Source: Leucothrix mucor DSM 2157
Lineage (GTDB): Bacteria; Pseudomonadota; Gammaproteobacteria; Thiotrichales; Thiotrichaceae
Direction of reading: 5' to 3'
Assembly: GCF_000419525.1 (NCBI RefSeq)
Contig: NZ_ATTE01000001.1
Location: 434,001 to 498,000 of the forward strand
DNA length: 64,000 nucleotides
Shown here: positions 29,771 to 39,477 of the stretch, in pieces
Layout of the letters: each line of letters begins with the position of its first letter
Position numbering within the stretch: position 1 is the first letter of the stretch
The notes under the pieces: generated by a model
What the model was told of the DNA's origin: nothing
The model's database searches: none
Seen by the model: the letters and a program-made list of their open reading frames with translations, nothing else
Made by a program: the position numbers and the translations under genes

Positions 29771-31114
29771 CTACTGAATTTCCTTAACCATCACCTTAGA
29801 GTTTCTCTGAGCATTATAAAGCGACTTCCGTGACCCAGGCAGTGCATCAATCGTTTCCAGCTTAAACCCCCGCTCCCTAAACCAGTCTATCGACTGCGTC
29901 GTCAAAATAATCAAACTCTTAACGCCTAATGTCTTAGCTCGTTCCGTAATATGACTAACTAAGTCCACGCCACGCTTCCCCGTCCGATAATCCTCATGCA
30001 CCGCTAAACACGCCAACTCCGCCGCATCAGTCTCCTCAATCAAATACAACGCTGCACAGCCGATAATCTTCCCATCCCGCTCAATAACACTAAAATTCCC
30101 AATCTCCAGCTCCAGTTGTTCCCGCGAGCGCTTCTTTAGTGTGCCAACCGCTTCCAATGGCCGAATCAGGTCCAATATCCCCCCAACATCGTCAATCACC
30201 GCATCACGTGGCTCGTCATACAAGCCGCTACTAAACATGCTGCCAATACCGTCGCGCGTATAAAGCTCTAGTAATAAGCCACCGCGAATATCCATATCCA
30301 CGACATGCGCACGTTCAACCCCTGCTTGTAGCGCATTGCTAATTTCCTGAAAGATCCGGTCTTCATACGTCGTTTTCAAAGCACTCAATTGTTTCATGTT
30401 GAGCTGCCTTGGAAGGAGAGGTAAGTCGTCGTTGTCATGCACAAAAATCAGCTTGTCGGCATTTAGCTTGCTAGCAGTGACGTTAGCGACTTCTTCAAAC
30501 AGTACATTGTAAATTTGCCCGGTCGGCGAGTAGCCCAGTGGCGACAGCAGAATAATATTATCTTGTGAAATCAAAGATTCCAGTAGCTTGTGATTGACCT
30601 TGCGCACTTTGCCGGTATGCATATGGTCGATGCCATCAATTACGCCTAGTGGTCTGGCAGTGATGAAGTTACCGGAGATCACACCAAGGCTATTATTAAC
30701 AATCGGTGGACGATTAAGTGCACGGTTTAGGTGGTTCTCAATTTCCAGGCGTGCCGCGCCGATGGCGGCTTTGGAATCTTCCAACGCATCGGTATCGGTA
30801 ATCCGTAAGCCGTTGTGAAAGGGTGTACTGCGGTTGCGGGAGCTGAGCTGTGCATCGATTTGCGGGCGTGCGCCATGCACCAGAATAATTCTTGCGCCCA
30901 GTGTTGAGAGAATCGCGACATCACTTAGCAGCTCACCAATCGCAGGATGCAGCAATACTTCGCCGGAGAGCGCGATAACAAAGGTCTTGCCTCGGTGCAT
31001 GTGGATGTAAGGCGCGGCTTCACGAAAAAAATCAACAAGGTTTTGTTCGTGCTGAAGGTCGGCGTCGGTTGTAGTCGCTGGCTGTTCTGGAGTGTCGGGC
31101 ATGGGTAGTCGCAT
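29771..31114 (-). CDS. argA: N-acetylglutamate synthase (amino-acid kinase fold + GNAT)
   Basis: The protein has 447 residues. Residues about 25-290 form an amino-acid-kinase-like domain (KTFVIALSGEVL, ILVHGARPQID) and residues about 300-440 a GNAT acetyltransferase domain (AELACLAVHEDYRTGKRGVDLV, the acetyl-CoA loop; TTQSIDWFRERGF). This is the classical ArgA layout: acetyl transfer from acetyl-CoA to glutamate, the first step of arginine synthesis, normally inhibited by arginine through the kinase-like domain. It follows yraN by 24 bp on the same strand. Confidence 0.95.
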   Translation of the reverse strand: MRLPMPDTPEQPATTTDADLQHEQNLVDFFREAAPYIHMHRGKTFVIALSGEVLLHPAIGELLSDVAILSTLGARIILVHGARPQIDAQLSSRNRSTPFHNGLRITDTDALEDSKAAIGAARLEIENHLNRALNRPPIVNNSLGVISGNFITARPLGVIDGIDHMHTGKVRKVNHKLLESLISQDNIILLSPLGYSPTGQIYNVLFEEVANVTASKLNADKLIFVHDNDDLPLLPRQLNMKQLSALKTTYEDRIFQEISNALQAGVERAHVVDMDIRGGLLLELYTRDGIGSMFSSGLYDEPRDAVIDDVGGILDLIRPLEAVGTLKKRSREQLELEIGNFSVIERDGKIIGCAALYLIEETDAAELACLAVHEDYRTGKRGVDLVSHITERAKTLGVKSLIILTTQSIDWFRERGFKLETIDALPGSRKSLYNAQRNSKVMVKEIQ

Positions 31115-31138
31115 CTGAAAGTGGGTGGGGTGGTGTCC

Positions 31139-31528
31139 TTAAAAGCCATCAAATGCGCTGGGAAACCATTGTGGCGCATTATCGCCTTCAATCGCGATCA
31201 CGTCAAAACGCATACAGCTTTTCGGATAATATTTCTGTTGATAGAAAAGTGCCGTGCGGATTGTTTTGCGTTGTTTGCTGCGAGTAACACTAGCGGCTGC
31301 TCCACCGTATTGTGCATTTTTACGGTAACGCACCTCGACAAATATCAAGCCAGTTTTATCTTGCATAATAAGATCGATTTCGCCCATGCGACAAAGGAAG
31401 TTTTGCTCGACTAACTGCAGTCCTTTACTTTGCAGAAACTCGCAGGCAATTTGCTCCTCCTGTTCCCCCTTAAGCTGTCGGCTAGTCGCCGCAGCTGAGG
31501 CTTTTGGTGTATAGTGCCGTTCGTTCAT
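31139..31528 (-). CDS. yraN: YraN/UPF0102 family nuclease-like protein
   Basis: The protein has about 129 residues from Met at 31528 (MNERHYTP); the frame is open to 31570, but those codons are not family-like. The core GEQEEQIACEFLQSKG...GEIDLIMQDKTGLIFVEVRYR carries the E-x-D-L-I and F-V-E-V-(R/K) motif of the restriction-endonuclease-like UPF0102 fold. Its cellular role is not established. It is divergent from rsmI, as in many gammaproteobacteria. Confidence 0.9.
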   Translation of the reverse strand: MNERHYTPKASAAATSRQLKGEQEEQIACEFLQSKGLQLVEQNFLCRMGEIDLIMQDKTGLIFVEVRYRKNAQYGGAAASVTRSKQRKTIRTALFYQQKYYPKSCMRFDVIAIEGDNAPQWFPSAFDGF

Positions 31529-31608
31529 GGCATGCTTTCCTATTGTTATTATTAGCGGGAATTTTAGCACGGCCTTTTATTATTCAGCACTTTTACGGGA
31601 AACACGGT

Positions 31609-32454
31609 ATGCAGATTGAGTCAGGCACCTTATACGTGGTGGCGACGCCGATTGGTAATCTGGGTGATATTACACATCGCGCATTGGAAGTGCTGGCAGG
31701 GGTCGATCGGATTTGCGCTGAGGATACCCGTAATAGTAAGAAGCTGCTGACGCACTTTGGTATTCAAAAGCCGCTGGTGGCATTGCATGATCACAATGAA
31801 CGGGATCGTTTGCAGCAGTTAACGGAGTTTTTGCAATCGGGCGAGAGTTTGGCCTTGATTAGTGATGCCGGTACGCCTCTGATCAGTGACCCTGGTTATC
31901 ATTTAGTTCAGCATTTGCGTGAAGCCGGTTTAAAGGTCGTGCCGCTACCGGGCGCTTGCGCGATTATTGCTGCTTTGTCGGTTGCAGGCTTACCAACGGA
32001 TCGTTTTGTGTTTGAGGGCTTTTTGCCGGCTAAGTCCAGTGGGCGTAAGCAGGTCTTTAAGGATCGTACCCAGCAAACGTGTACCCAAGTCTATTATGAG
32101 TCGAGCCATCGTATTGAGGCTTCGGTGGCTGATTTGTGCGAAGTGATTGAAGCTGATCGGCGCGTGGTGTTGGCGCGTGAGTTGACTAAGTTGTTTGAAG
32201 AGTTGTTCTCTGGTACGGCTGCGGAGTTGCTCGCGTGGCTACAAGCAGACTCAAATCATCAACGTGGAGAGTTTGTATTGATGGTGCAGGGCGCGCTCCC
32301 CACCAGCGCGACACAAGGTATGGCATTGGAGCCTTTGCTGAAGCTATTAATGGATGAGTTGTCAGTTAAACAAAGTGCGGGATTGGCGGCTAAGATCACT
32401 GGTGAGAATAAAAATCACTGTTATAAGCTCGCAATGAGCTTGCGTGATCTATGA
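31609..32454 (+). CDS. rsmI: 16S rRNA (cytidine-2'-O)-methyltransferase RsmI
   Basis: The protein has about 281 residues from the ATG at 31609 (MQIESGTLYVVATPIGNLGDI). The frame is open further upstream, but only this start gives the conserved N-terminus. It belongs to the tetrapyrrole-methylase-like SAM fold, with ATPIGNLGDITHRAL, CAEDTRNSKKLL, SDAGTPLISDPG and PLPGACA. It methylates C1402 of 16S rRNA. It is divergent from yraN across an 80-bp spacer, and rnpB follows directly. Confidence 0.95.
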   Translation: MQIESGTLYVVATPIGNLGDITHRALEVLAGVDRICAEDTRNSKKLLTHFGIQKPLVALHDHNERDRLQQLTEFLQSGESLALISDAGTPLISDPGYHLVQHLREAGLKVVPLPGACAIIAALSVAGLPTDRFVFEGFLPAKSSGRKQVFKDRTQQTCTQVYYESSHRIEASVADLCEVIEADRRVVLARELTKLFEELFSGTAAELLAWLQADSNHQRGEFVLMVQGALPTSATQGMALEPLLKLLMDELSVKQSAGLAAKITGENKNHCYKLAMSLRDL

Positions 32455-32484
32455 ATCAGGATAGAAGTTTGTTACAGTGCGCGA

Positions 32485-32830
<346 letters not shown>

Positions 32831-33033
32831 ATCCTTTCATATTTGTTTGCTTAGTAAGCAGACGCAATATTTTTACACATATTTCCTGCACTTAGCGGGT
32901 TTTCATGATGTTCTTTCTTAAGTCTTTTCGACACCCATCTGTATTTCAGCAATAAACTCAGAATTATTCAGGTTTTTCTACTCGCAGTTCATCTAAGTAT
33001 TTGTCTTTTCTATAAGTTTTTAGCAAAACTGTG

Positions 33034-33062
33034 TTGACCTATGGGTCTTCCGTAGCTATATT
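33034..33062 (+). promoter_or_regulatory. Sigma-70 promoter of the dcw cluster (mraZ promoter)
   Basis: TTGACC (33034-33039) and TATATT (33057-33062) are separated by 17 bp, a near-consensus pair. Transcription would start about 33069, just at the MraZ repeats, 70 bp before mraZ. Confidence 0.75.
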
Positions 33063-33070
33063 GGCGAAAA

Positions 33071-33095
33071 GTGGGGTGAAGTGGGGAATTGTGGT
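33071..33095 (+). promoter_or_regulatory. MraZ operator: three 10-bp-spaced GTGG(G/T) repeats
   Basis: GTGGG, GTGGG and GTGGT begin at 33071, 33081 and 33091, each separated by 5 bp. This is the known arrangement of MraZ-binding repeats upstream of mraZ. It sits right after the -10 element, so MraZ would block its own promoter and the whole cluster. Confidence 0.85.
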
Positions 33096-33137
33096 ATTTT
33101 CCGAAAAAGTCACTCGCTCTGAATCGGAAAAAAACAC

Positions 33138-33593
33138 ATGTTTCGTGGAATATCCAATCTCAATGTTGATGTTAAGGGCCGTATCGCGGTTCCTTCACGT
33201 TACCGTGAGTCGATTCGGGAAAAAGCATCTGGTCAAATGATTGTAACGGCGGACCACACCGATTATTGCTTACTGGTTTATGCCATGGATGAGTGGCTTG
33301 AAGTTGAAAATACGCTTCGGAAGCTCCCAAACATGAAGCCTAGTGTAAGGAATCTACAACGTTTAGTGCTAGGGCACGCCGAAGAGGTGGACTTAGATTC
33401 ACAGGGTCGGATTCGCATACCTGCTCCGTTACGGGAATACGCCAATATTGATAAGGCAACGGTATTGGTGGGGCAGATGAATAAGTTTGAATTATGGGAT
33501 GAAGAGACTTGGTTGGCAAAACGGAAACTCTGGATTGCTGAGGCACAAGCTTCTCTCGAAACCGATGACGCACTAGATGGTATTTCATTTTAA
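33138..33593 (+). CDS. mraZ: Transcriptional regulator MraZ
   Basis: The protein has 151 residues with two AbrB-like swapped-hairpin repeats, each with a D-x-K/Q-G-R motif: NVDVKGRIAVPSRYRE near residue 8 and DLDSQGRIRIPAPLREYA near residue 85. It forms a ring-shaped DNA-binding oligomer that represses the dcw promoter. The operator repeats just upstream support autoregulation. It is the first gene of the cluster; rsmH follows after 17 bp. Confidence 0.96.
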   Translation: MFRGISNLNVDVKGRIAVPSRYRESIREKASGQMIVTADHTDYCLLVYAMDEWLEVENTLRKLPNMKPSVRNLQRLVLGHAEEVDLDSQGRIRIPAPLREYANIDKATVLVGQMNKFELWDEETWLAKRKLWIAEAQASLETDDALDGISF

Positions 33594-33610
33594 ATCAGGA
33601 AGCAGGCTAC

Positions 33611-34549
33611 ATGGCTGAAGAGTATCAACATGTAACAGTGTTGCTAGACGCTGCCGTAGAGGCATTGTCGGTTAATCCTGACGGGCTTTATATCGATGGC
33701 ACATTTGGCCGTGGCGGTCATGCGCGCAAGATATTGGACCGTCTGGGGGATAACGGACGCCTGATCGTGGTCGATAAAGACCCGCAAGCGATTGCCATTG
33801 CCCGTCAACTGGCAGCAGATGATAGCAGGGTGTATGTCTTTCACGGCAGTTTTGCCGACTACCGGCAGGCACTGGAGAATTCCGGCTTCGGCAACAAGGT
33901 CGCGGGCATGTTATTAGACTTGGGTGTTTCCTCCCCACAGATCGATGATGCCGCCCGTGGTTTTAGCTTTCAGCGCAATGGCGACTTAGATATGCGAATG
34001 AATCCGGAGCAGGGTTTGTCTGCGGCGGACTGGTTAGCTGTTGCTGAGCCTGCTGAAATCGCTGCCGTGCTTTGGAAGTACGGTGAAGAGCGCTTTGCAC
34101 GCCGGATTGTCGATAAGATTACCGAGCGCCGCGAAACTAAGCCACTGACTACAACATTAGAGCTGGCTAACTTAATTAGCGAAGCGGTTCCTCGTAAATT
34201 TCATGGACGCAAGCATCCTGCGACTAAAAGTTTTCAGGCGATCCGGATTTTCATCAACCAAGAGTTGGGTGATTTGGAGCGTTGTATTGCAGAAGCCGTG
34301 GATGACCTGGCGATCGATGGTCGCTTGGTAGTGATTAGTTTCCACTCCTTGGAAGACCGGATGGTAAAGCGTTTCTTTAAATTGAAATCCACACCGCCAT
34401 CGATTCCACGTGGTATGCCGATTTTAGACTCAAGCATTGCTCCACCGTTTCGTACGATCGGAAAAGCACTGAAGCCGGATGAGGATGAAGTGGCGGGAAA
34501 TGTGCGTTCACGTAGTTCAGTCATGCGAATTTTGGAGCGTTGGGCATGA
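33611..34549 (+). CDS. rsmH: 16S rRNA (cytosine-N4)-methyltransferase RsmH
   Basis: This 312-residue class I SAM methyltransferase has HVTVLLDAAVEAL, the SAM-binding DGTFGRGGHA, DLGVSSPQIDDAARGFSF and FHSLEDRMVKRFF. It methylates N4 of C1402 in 16S rRNA, the same nucleotide that RsmI modifies on the ribose, and both enzymes are in this window. Its stop overlaps the ftsL start (ATGA). Confidence 0.97.
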   Translation: MAEEYQHVTVLLDAAVEALSVNPDGLYIDGTFGRGGHARKILDRLGDNGRLIVVDKDPQAIAIARQLAADDSRVYVFHGSFADYRQALENSGFGNKVAGMLLDLGVSSPQIDDAARGFSFQRNGDLDMRMNPEQGLSAADWLAVAEPAEIAAVLWKYGEERFARRIVDKITERRETKPLTTTLELANLISEAVPRKFHGRKHPATKSFQAIRIFINQELGDLERCIAEAVDDLAIDGRLVVISFHSLEDRMVKRFFKLKSTPPSIPRGMPILDSSIAPPFRTIGKALKPDEDEVAGNVRSRSSVMRILERWA

Positions 34550-34818
34550 AGCATTGGCGATTAATTTTATTAGTCTCGCTATATGTCGGTGTCGTGTTCA
34601 CTGCGATTCAAGTGGTTGTTCAGCGTAACTACACGCGCGGTTTGTTTGTTGAGGCACAAAAAGTAGAGAAACAACGCAATATTTTGACGGCGGAATGGAG
34701 TCGTTTGAAATTGCAGCAAGGTACCGATTTAAACGAAGTTCGTGTTGAAGCACAGGCACGGCGGGAACTCGGAATGCATATTCCACGGGCTGTTGATATT
34801 AGGGTTATTAAAGAGTGA
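34546..34818 (+). CDS. ftsL: Cell division protein FtsL
   Basis: A small bitopic protein of about 90 residues: short cytoplasmic start (MKHW), one transmembrane helix at residues about 4-22, then a periplasmic heptad coiled coil (EAQKVEKQRNILTAEWSRLKL) that pairs with FtsB and recruits FtsQ and FtsI. The ATG at 34546 overlaps the rsmH stop, which is preferred over a TTG two codons earlier. Position between rsmH and ftsI confirms identity. Confidence 0.93.
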   Translation: MKHWRLILLVSLYVGVVFTAIQVVVQRNYTRGLFVEAQKVEKQRNILTAEWSRLKLQQGTDLNEVRVEAQARRELGMHIPRAVDIRVIKE

Positions 34819-36620
34819 GTCGCAGAGCTAAACAATCCACTGTAATTCCACCGGTTTATCGGGGGCGACGCCTAACATTATTATTGGTGTTGCTGGCTGG
34901 TATGGTGGTGTTATTGCTGCGTGCCGGGTATCTGGAAGTCTTCCAGCAAACTTGGCTGCAAGAGCAGGCGGATAAACGTCAAATGCGTACGATGACCATT
35001 CCGCCATACCGCGGCATGATCTTAGATCGCAATGACGAGGCGCTGGCAATCAGTTCTCCCGTTGAGTCGGTGTGGAGTAATCCCCGTAAGTTTTTTGCAA
35101 CGCGCGATTCATTGACTAAGAAAGCGGCTAGCGATGACAGAGCCGTAGCGGATGAAGCTCGCAATGCGTTGGACGAGCTAGACGTTAATATGGTCAAGCT
35201 TGAAGTCATTCTTGGCATGTCTGACGGTGAGTTGAGCAAGCTGCTGGATGACAATAAGCGTCGGAGCTTTGTGTACTTGGTGCGTCAAACGTCACCAGAG
35301 CAGGCGCAGGAAATTCAGGATTTAAATATTCCCGGCATTGGTTCCAATGACGAGTATCGTCGTTTCTATCCTATGGCGGAAGCCGTTGCTCATGTGGTTG
35401 GCTTTACCAATATTGATGATAGTGGTGTAGAAGGCATTGAGCGCTCAATGAACACTGAGCTAGCTGGTCGCGCAGGTAAAAAGCGCGTTATTCAGGATGG
35501 CGCCTCACGTTTAATTGAAGACGTTGAGCAGATTGATCGCATGGTGCCCGGTAAAGATGTGAATTTGAGCATTGATCGCCGGATTCAATATCAAGCTTAT
35601 AAAGTGCTTAAAGAGCAAGTGACTCAGTTAAGCGCTAAAGCGGGCTCCGTTGTAGTGCTTGATGCGCATACCGGTGAGGTGTTAGCGATGGCCAATATGC
35701 CGGGCTTTAATCCAAATGCACGTAGCTCATTGCAGCCTGAAAATTACCGAAATCGTGCGGTAATGGATGCCTTTGAGCCAGGCTCAACTATTAAGCCTTT
35801 GACTATTGCAGCTGCTTTGGAAGCACGCGTTCTTGGACCTGATGTGCTGATTGATACAGCGCCTGGCTATCTGATGTTGGGTAAAACCAAAGTCAGCGAC
35901 CCGCGTGATTATGGCGATTTGACCTTGGATATGGTGTTGGCCAAGTCCAGCAACGTAGGCGCCAGTAAAGTCGCTTTGTTGATGGATGCTAAAGAGCAGT
36001 GGAAATTTTTAAACCGGATTGGTTTTGGTTTGCGTCCAGACTCGGGTGCTCCAAGCGAGACAGATGGTTTGCTCAGTTATTACGATAGCTGGGGCAGTGT
36101 AGATAGAGCCTCACATGGTTATGGCTATGGTGTGTCGGTGAGTTTATTGCAGTTGGCACAGGCTTATACCATGTTCGCCAATGGTGGCATTATGTATCCG
36201 GCAAAACTGCTAAAGCTTGAAGGTGCTCCAGTTGGTCGTCAGATTATGCGCCCTGAAAATGCACGTGCGGTTTTGCGTATGTTGAAGGCGGTAGTTGCTG
36301 ATGACGCAACCGGTAAGCGCGCAATGATTGATGGCTATACAGTGGCGGGTAAAACTGGTACAGCGTACAAGTTTTTGAATAAGCGTTATGACACACGTCG
36401 CCGCATTGTGAGCTTTATTGGTTTGGCTCCTGCCAGCAATCCACGGTTGATCGTGGCAGTGATGTTGGATGAGCCTCAGGTTGAGCGTGCAACCGGTGGC
36501 CGTTTGGTGGCTCCGATGTTCACCAAAATTATGTCTAACAGCTTACGCGTTCTGGATATTCCACCGGATGATTTACCTGCGCAAGCCGGATCTGGCGGCA
36601 CTAAAAAGGGAGGTGCTTAA
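34815..36620 (+). CDS. ftsI: Peptidoglycan D,D-transpeptidase FtsI (PBP3)
   Basis: The protein has 601 residues with a GTG start overlapping the ftsL stop. It has one N-terminal membrane helix (about residues 18-37), a pedestal domain and the transpeptidase domain with the active-site STIK (EPGSTIKPL), SSN (KSSNVGASK) and KTGT (VAGKTGTAYK). It cross-links septal peptidoglycan with FtsW as the glycan polymerase partner. Confidence 0.97.
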   Translation: MSRRAKQSTVIPPVYRGRRLTLLLVLLAGMVVLLLRAGYLEVFQQTWLQEQADKRQMRTMTIPPYRGMILDRNDEALAISSPVESVWSNPRKFFATRDSLTKKAASDDRAVADEARNALDELDVNMVKLEVILGMSDGELSKLLDDNKRRSFVYLVRQTSPEQAQEIQDLNIPGIGSNDEYRRFYPMAEAVAHVVGFTNIDDSGVEGIERSMNTELAGRAGKKRVIQDGASRLIEDVEQIDRMVPGKDVNLSIDRRIQYQAYKVLKEQVTQLSAKAGSVVVLDAHTGEVLAMANMPGFNPNARSSLQPENYRNRAVMDAFEPGSTIKPLTIAAALEARVLGPDVLIDTAPGYLMLGKTKVSDPRDYGDLTLDMVLAKSSNVGASKVALLMDAKEQWKFLNRIGFGLRPDSGAPSETDGLLSYYDSWGSVDRASHGYGYGVSVSLLQLAQAYTMFANGGIMYPAKLLKLEGAPVGRQIMRPENARAVLRMLKAVVADDATGKRAMIDGYTVAGKTGTAYKFLNKRYDTRRRIVSFIGLAPASNPRLIVAVMLDEPQVERATGGRLVAPMFTKIMSNSLRVLDIPPDDLPAQAGSGGTKKGGA

Positions 36621-38128
36621 TGACGATGTTATTAAGTGCATTGCTTGATGGTGTTTCCGGTGTACGCGATGCAGCTCCACAGTTGTCTGTTTCAGCAATG
36701 ACTTTGGATAGTCGCGCAGTGAGCGAAGGTGCTGTATTTGTCGCATTGAGCGGTACACGTGAGCATGGCTTAGCCTATGCGCAGCAAGCGGTTGAGTGTG
36801 GCGCTGCGGCAGTGATTTGGGATTATGATGCGAATATTGAGGTTCCTGAATTAGCGGTTCCTCTAATTGCAATTGAAGATTTACCAGCAAGCCTAGGCGG
36901 AATTGCAGCCCGTCTTTATAACCACTCCGGTCATGACCTGCAGATTGTCGGGATTACAGGAACCGACGGAAAAACTTCTGTAAGCCACTTTCTGGCGCAG
37001 GCAATGAATGCTAGCGGCGGCTCGTGTGCAGTGATCGGTACACTCGGAATAGGTAACCCCAGCGCGCTGGAAAAGGCGACACACACTACGCCCGACGTGA
37101 TCACCGTTCATCAGAATCTCCAACGTCTCAGTACGCGAGGGAGTCGCTGTGTGGCGATGGAGGTTTCTTCACATGCTTTAGATCAGCAGCGAGTAGCTGG
37201 CGTAGCATTTGATGTAGCGATATTGACTAACCTGACCCGTGATCACCTCGATTATCATGGAACGGTTGAGGCATATGCCGCTGCAAAAGCGAAATTATTT
37301 ATTGAGCATGTGCCAAAGGTAGCCGTGCTTAATTTGAACGATGAATTTGGTCAGAAGCTGTTTGATACATTGGTTACTCTGCCAACGCAAACCATTGCTT
37401 ATGCCATTGGCGAACTAGCAGATTATCCGGCAGATACGTTAATCGCGACCGAGCCGCATTATGACCATCAGGGTTTAAAGGCAACCATTCACTGGCAAGG
37501 GCAGGCATTGAAACTGTCAGTGGGTGTATTGGGTGACTTCAACCTCAGTAACTTACTGGCTGCCACGGGCGGACTGCTGGGGCTAGGTTACAGCGCAAGT
37601 GATGCGGTTGCGGCCCTGTCGCAAGTGACTACCGTTGCTGGCCGCATTGAGAAAATTACCATTGCAGCGTCTCAGCCGTTTTTATCGGTTGTGGATTATG
37701 CGCATACACCGGGCGCATTGTCGTCGGTGTTATCGGCGCTGCGGGTACATTGCCGTGGTCGCCTGATTTGCGTATTTGGATGCGGTGGTGACCGCGATGC
37801 AGGCAAGCGTCCTTTAATGGCAGCTGTTGCTGAAGCGAAAGCAGATGTGGTAATTGCCACGGATGACAATCCACGCAATGAAGACCCAAAGCTGATTATG
37901 CAGGATATTGTTGCAGGCTTTGAAAAGCCAGAAGCTGTGACGATTGAACATGATCGCGCTGCTGCAATTCGCTTGGCTATTCAACAAGCTAAAGCCGGTG
38001 ATGTGGTGCTGGTTGCCGGTAAAGGCCATGAGCAAGAGCAATTAATTCAAGGTGTGGCACAGCACTTTGATGATCGCGAGCAGATTCGATTGGCGCTGAC
38101 TGCCTTAATACAGGAGATGGCGTCATGA
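36620..38128 (+). CDS. murE: UDP-MurNAc-tripeptide synthetase MurE
   Basis: This 502-residue Mur ligase has the ATP loop GITGTDGKTSVSHFLAQ, TTPDVITVHQNL, AMEVSSHALDQQRV and LTRDHLDYHGT. DNPRNEDP near residue 417 is the DNPR motif that selects meso-diaminopimelate, so the organism uses meso-DAP peptidoglycan. The start overlaps the ftsI stop (TAATG) and the end overlaps murF. Confidence 0.97.
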   Translation: MTMLLSALLDGVSGVRDAAPQLSVSAMTLDSRAVSEGAVFVALSGTREHGLAYAQQAVECGAAAVIWDYDANIEVPELAVPLIAIEDLPASLGGIAARLYNHSGHDLQIVGITGTDGKTSVSHFLAQAMNASGGSCAVIGTLGIGNPSALEKATHTTPDVITVHQNLQRLSTRGSRCVAMEVSSHALDQQRVAGVAFDVAILTNLTRDHLDYHGTVEAYAAAKAKLFIEHVPKVAVLNLNDEFGQKLFDTLVTLPTQTIAYAIGELADYPADTLIATEPHYDHQGLKATIHWQGQALKLSVGVLGDFNLSNLLAATGGLLGLGYSASDAVAALSQVTTVAGRIEKITIAASQPFLSVVDYAHTPGALSSVLSALRVHCRGRLICVFGCGGDRDAGKRPLMAAVAEAKADVVIATDDNPRNEDPKLIMQDIVAGFEKPEAVTIEHDRAAAIRLAIQQAKAGDVVLVAGKGHEQEQLIQGVAQHFDDREQIRLALTALIQEMAS

Positions 38129-39477
38129 CTTGGATGCTTTCTGATATCGCCAAAATGACTAATGGCGTGTTGCACGGTAACGATTTAAGTATCGACTCTG
38201 TCGCTACAGACTCTAGAAGCGTTACGGCGGACCAGTTATTTATCGCAATCAAAGGCGAGCGTTTTGATGCGCACGACTTTGTCGCTGATTTAGCTGGTAA
38301 AGCCGGTGCGGCACTGGTTCATCAGTATGTTGAGTGTGACCTGCCACAGGTTGTGGTGAGCGATACCCGTCAAGCGCTTGCGGATTTTGCAGCAGCATGG
38401 CGTCAGCAGTTTACTAAGCCAGTGATTGGCTTAACTGGCAGTAATGGCAAGACCACGGTTAAAGAGATGCTAAGTGCGATTTTATCGGTCAGGGGGTCGG
38501 TATTGGCAACGCTAGGTAATCTCAATAATGACTTAGGCATGCCATTAACCCTATTGCGATTACGCGAAGAACATGATTTCGCGGTAATCGAAATGGGCGC
38601 AAACCATTTTCATGAAATTGCGTTTTTGACTGCGATTTCAAAGCCGGATGTGGCGATTCTGAATAATGCAGGTGCCGCGCATCTGGAAGGTTTTGGCAGT
38701 ATTGAAGGGGTTTCCCGTGCCAAAGCAGAGATTTTTCAAGGCCTGAGCGATGATGGCATTGCCATTATTAATGCAGACGATACTTACGCAGATTATTGGT
38801 ATGGCTGTAATACATCGCGTCAGGTCATTAGTTTCGGCACTCAAAATGCCGCCACCGTACAAGGAAAGGCTACTCCAACAGGGATGTTGGTTCTTAATTA
38901 TCAGCAGGAGCCAGTTGAAATAACGCTGAAACTGCTGGGCGAACACAACGCTCGAAATGCCTTGGCCGCTGCGGCTGCCGCACTAGCGATTGGCACGACC
39001 TTAGCGCAAATCAAGCAGGGTTTGGAGTCATTGCAACCGGTCAAAGGACGCTTAGCACCATTAGCAGGACAGCAAGACACGCTGTTGATTGATGATACCT
39101 ACAATGCTAACCCATCATCAGCTAAAGCAGCGATTGATGTATTAGCGGGTTTTAGCGCTGGCGAACAGGTGTTTGTGTTAGGTGATATGGGTGAGCTTGG
39201 TGAGAATGTTGCCGAGCTTCATCAGGAAGTGGGCGCACATGCCCGTGAGCGGGACATCGACCAACTGTATTGCCTGGGTGCGCAGAGCGTACACGCAGCC
39301 AATGCCTTTGGCGCAGCGGCGAAGCACTTTGATGAGCTTGAACCGCTGTTGGATTCGTTAAAAGCAACAATGAAAAATAATATGACAATCTTAGTGAAAG
39401 GATCTCGCAGTATGCGTATGGAACGGGTGATTGAGGCCTTAAAAGCCACCGATTCAGTTAACGGGGGACGTAACTGA
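38125..39477 (+). CDS. murF: UDP-MurNAc-pentapeptide synthetase MurF
   Basis: This 450-residue Mur ligase adds D-Ala-D-Ala to the UDP-MurNAc-tripeptide. It shows the P-loop [30 protein letters not shown], the [10 protein letters not shown] segment and [10 protein letters not shown]. It overlaps murE (ATGA) and mraY (TGATG), indicating coupled translation. Confidence 0.97.
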   Translation: MTWMLSDIAKMTNGVLHGNDLSIDSVATDSRSVTADQLFIAIKGERFDAHDFVADLAGKAGAALVHQYVECDLPQVVVSDTRQALADFAAAWRQQFTKPVIGLTGSNGKTTVKEMLSAILSVRGSVLATLGNLNNDLGMPLTLLRLREEHDFAVIEMGANHFHEIAFLTAISKPDVAILNNAGAAHLEGFGSIEGVSRAKAEIFQGLSDDGIAIINADDTYADYWYGCNTSRQVISFGTQNAATVQGKATPTGMLVLNYQQEPVEITLKLLGEHNARNALAAAAAALAIGTTLAQIKQGLESLQPVKGRLAPLAGQQDTLLIDDTYNANPSSAKAAIDVLAGFSAGEQVFVLGDMGELGENVAELHQEVGAHARERDIDQLYCLGAQSVHAANAFGAAAKHFDELEPLLDSLKATMKNNMTILVKGSRSMRMERVIEALKATDSVNGGRN

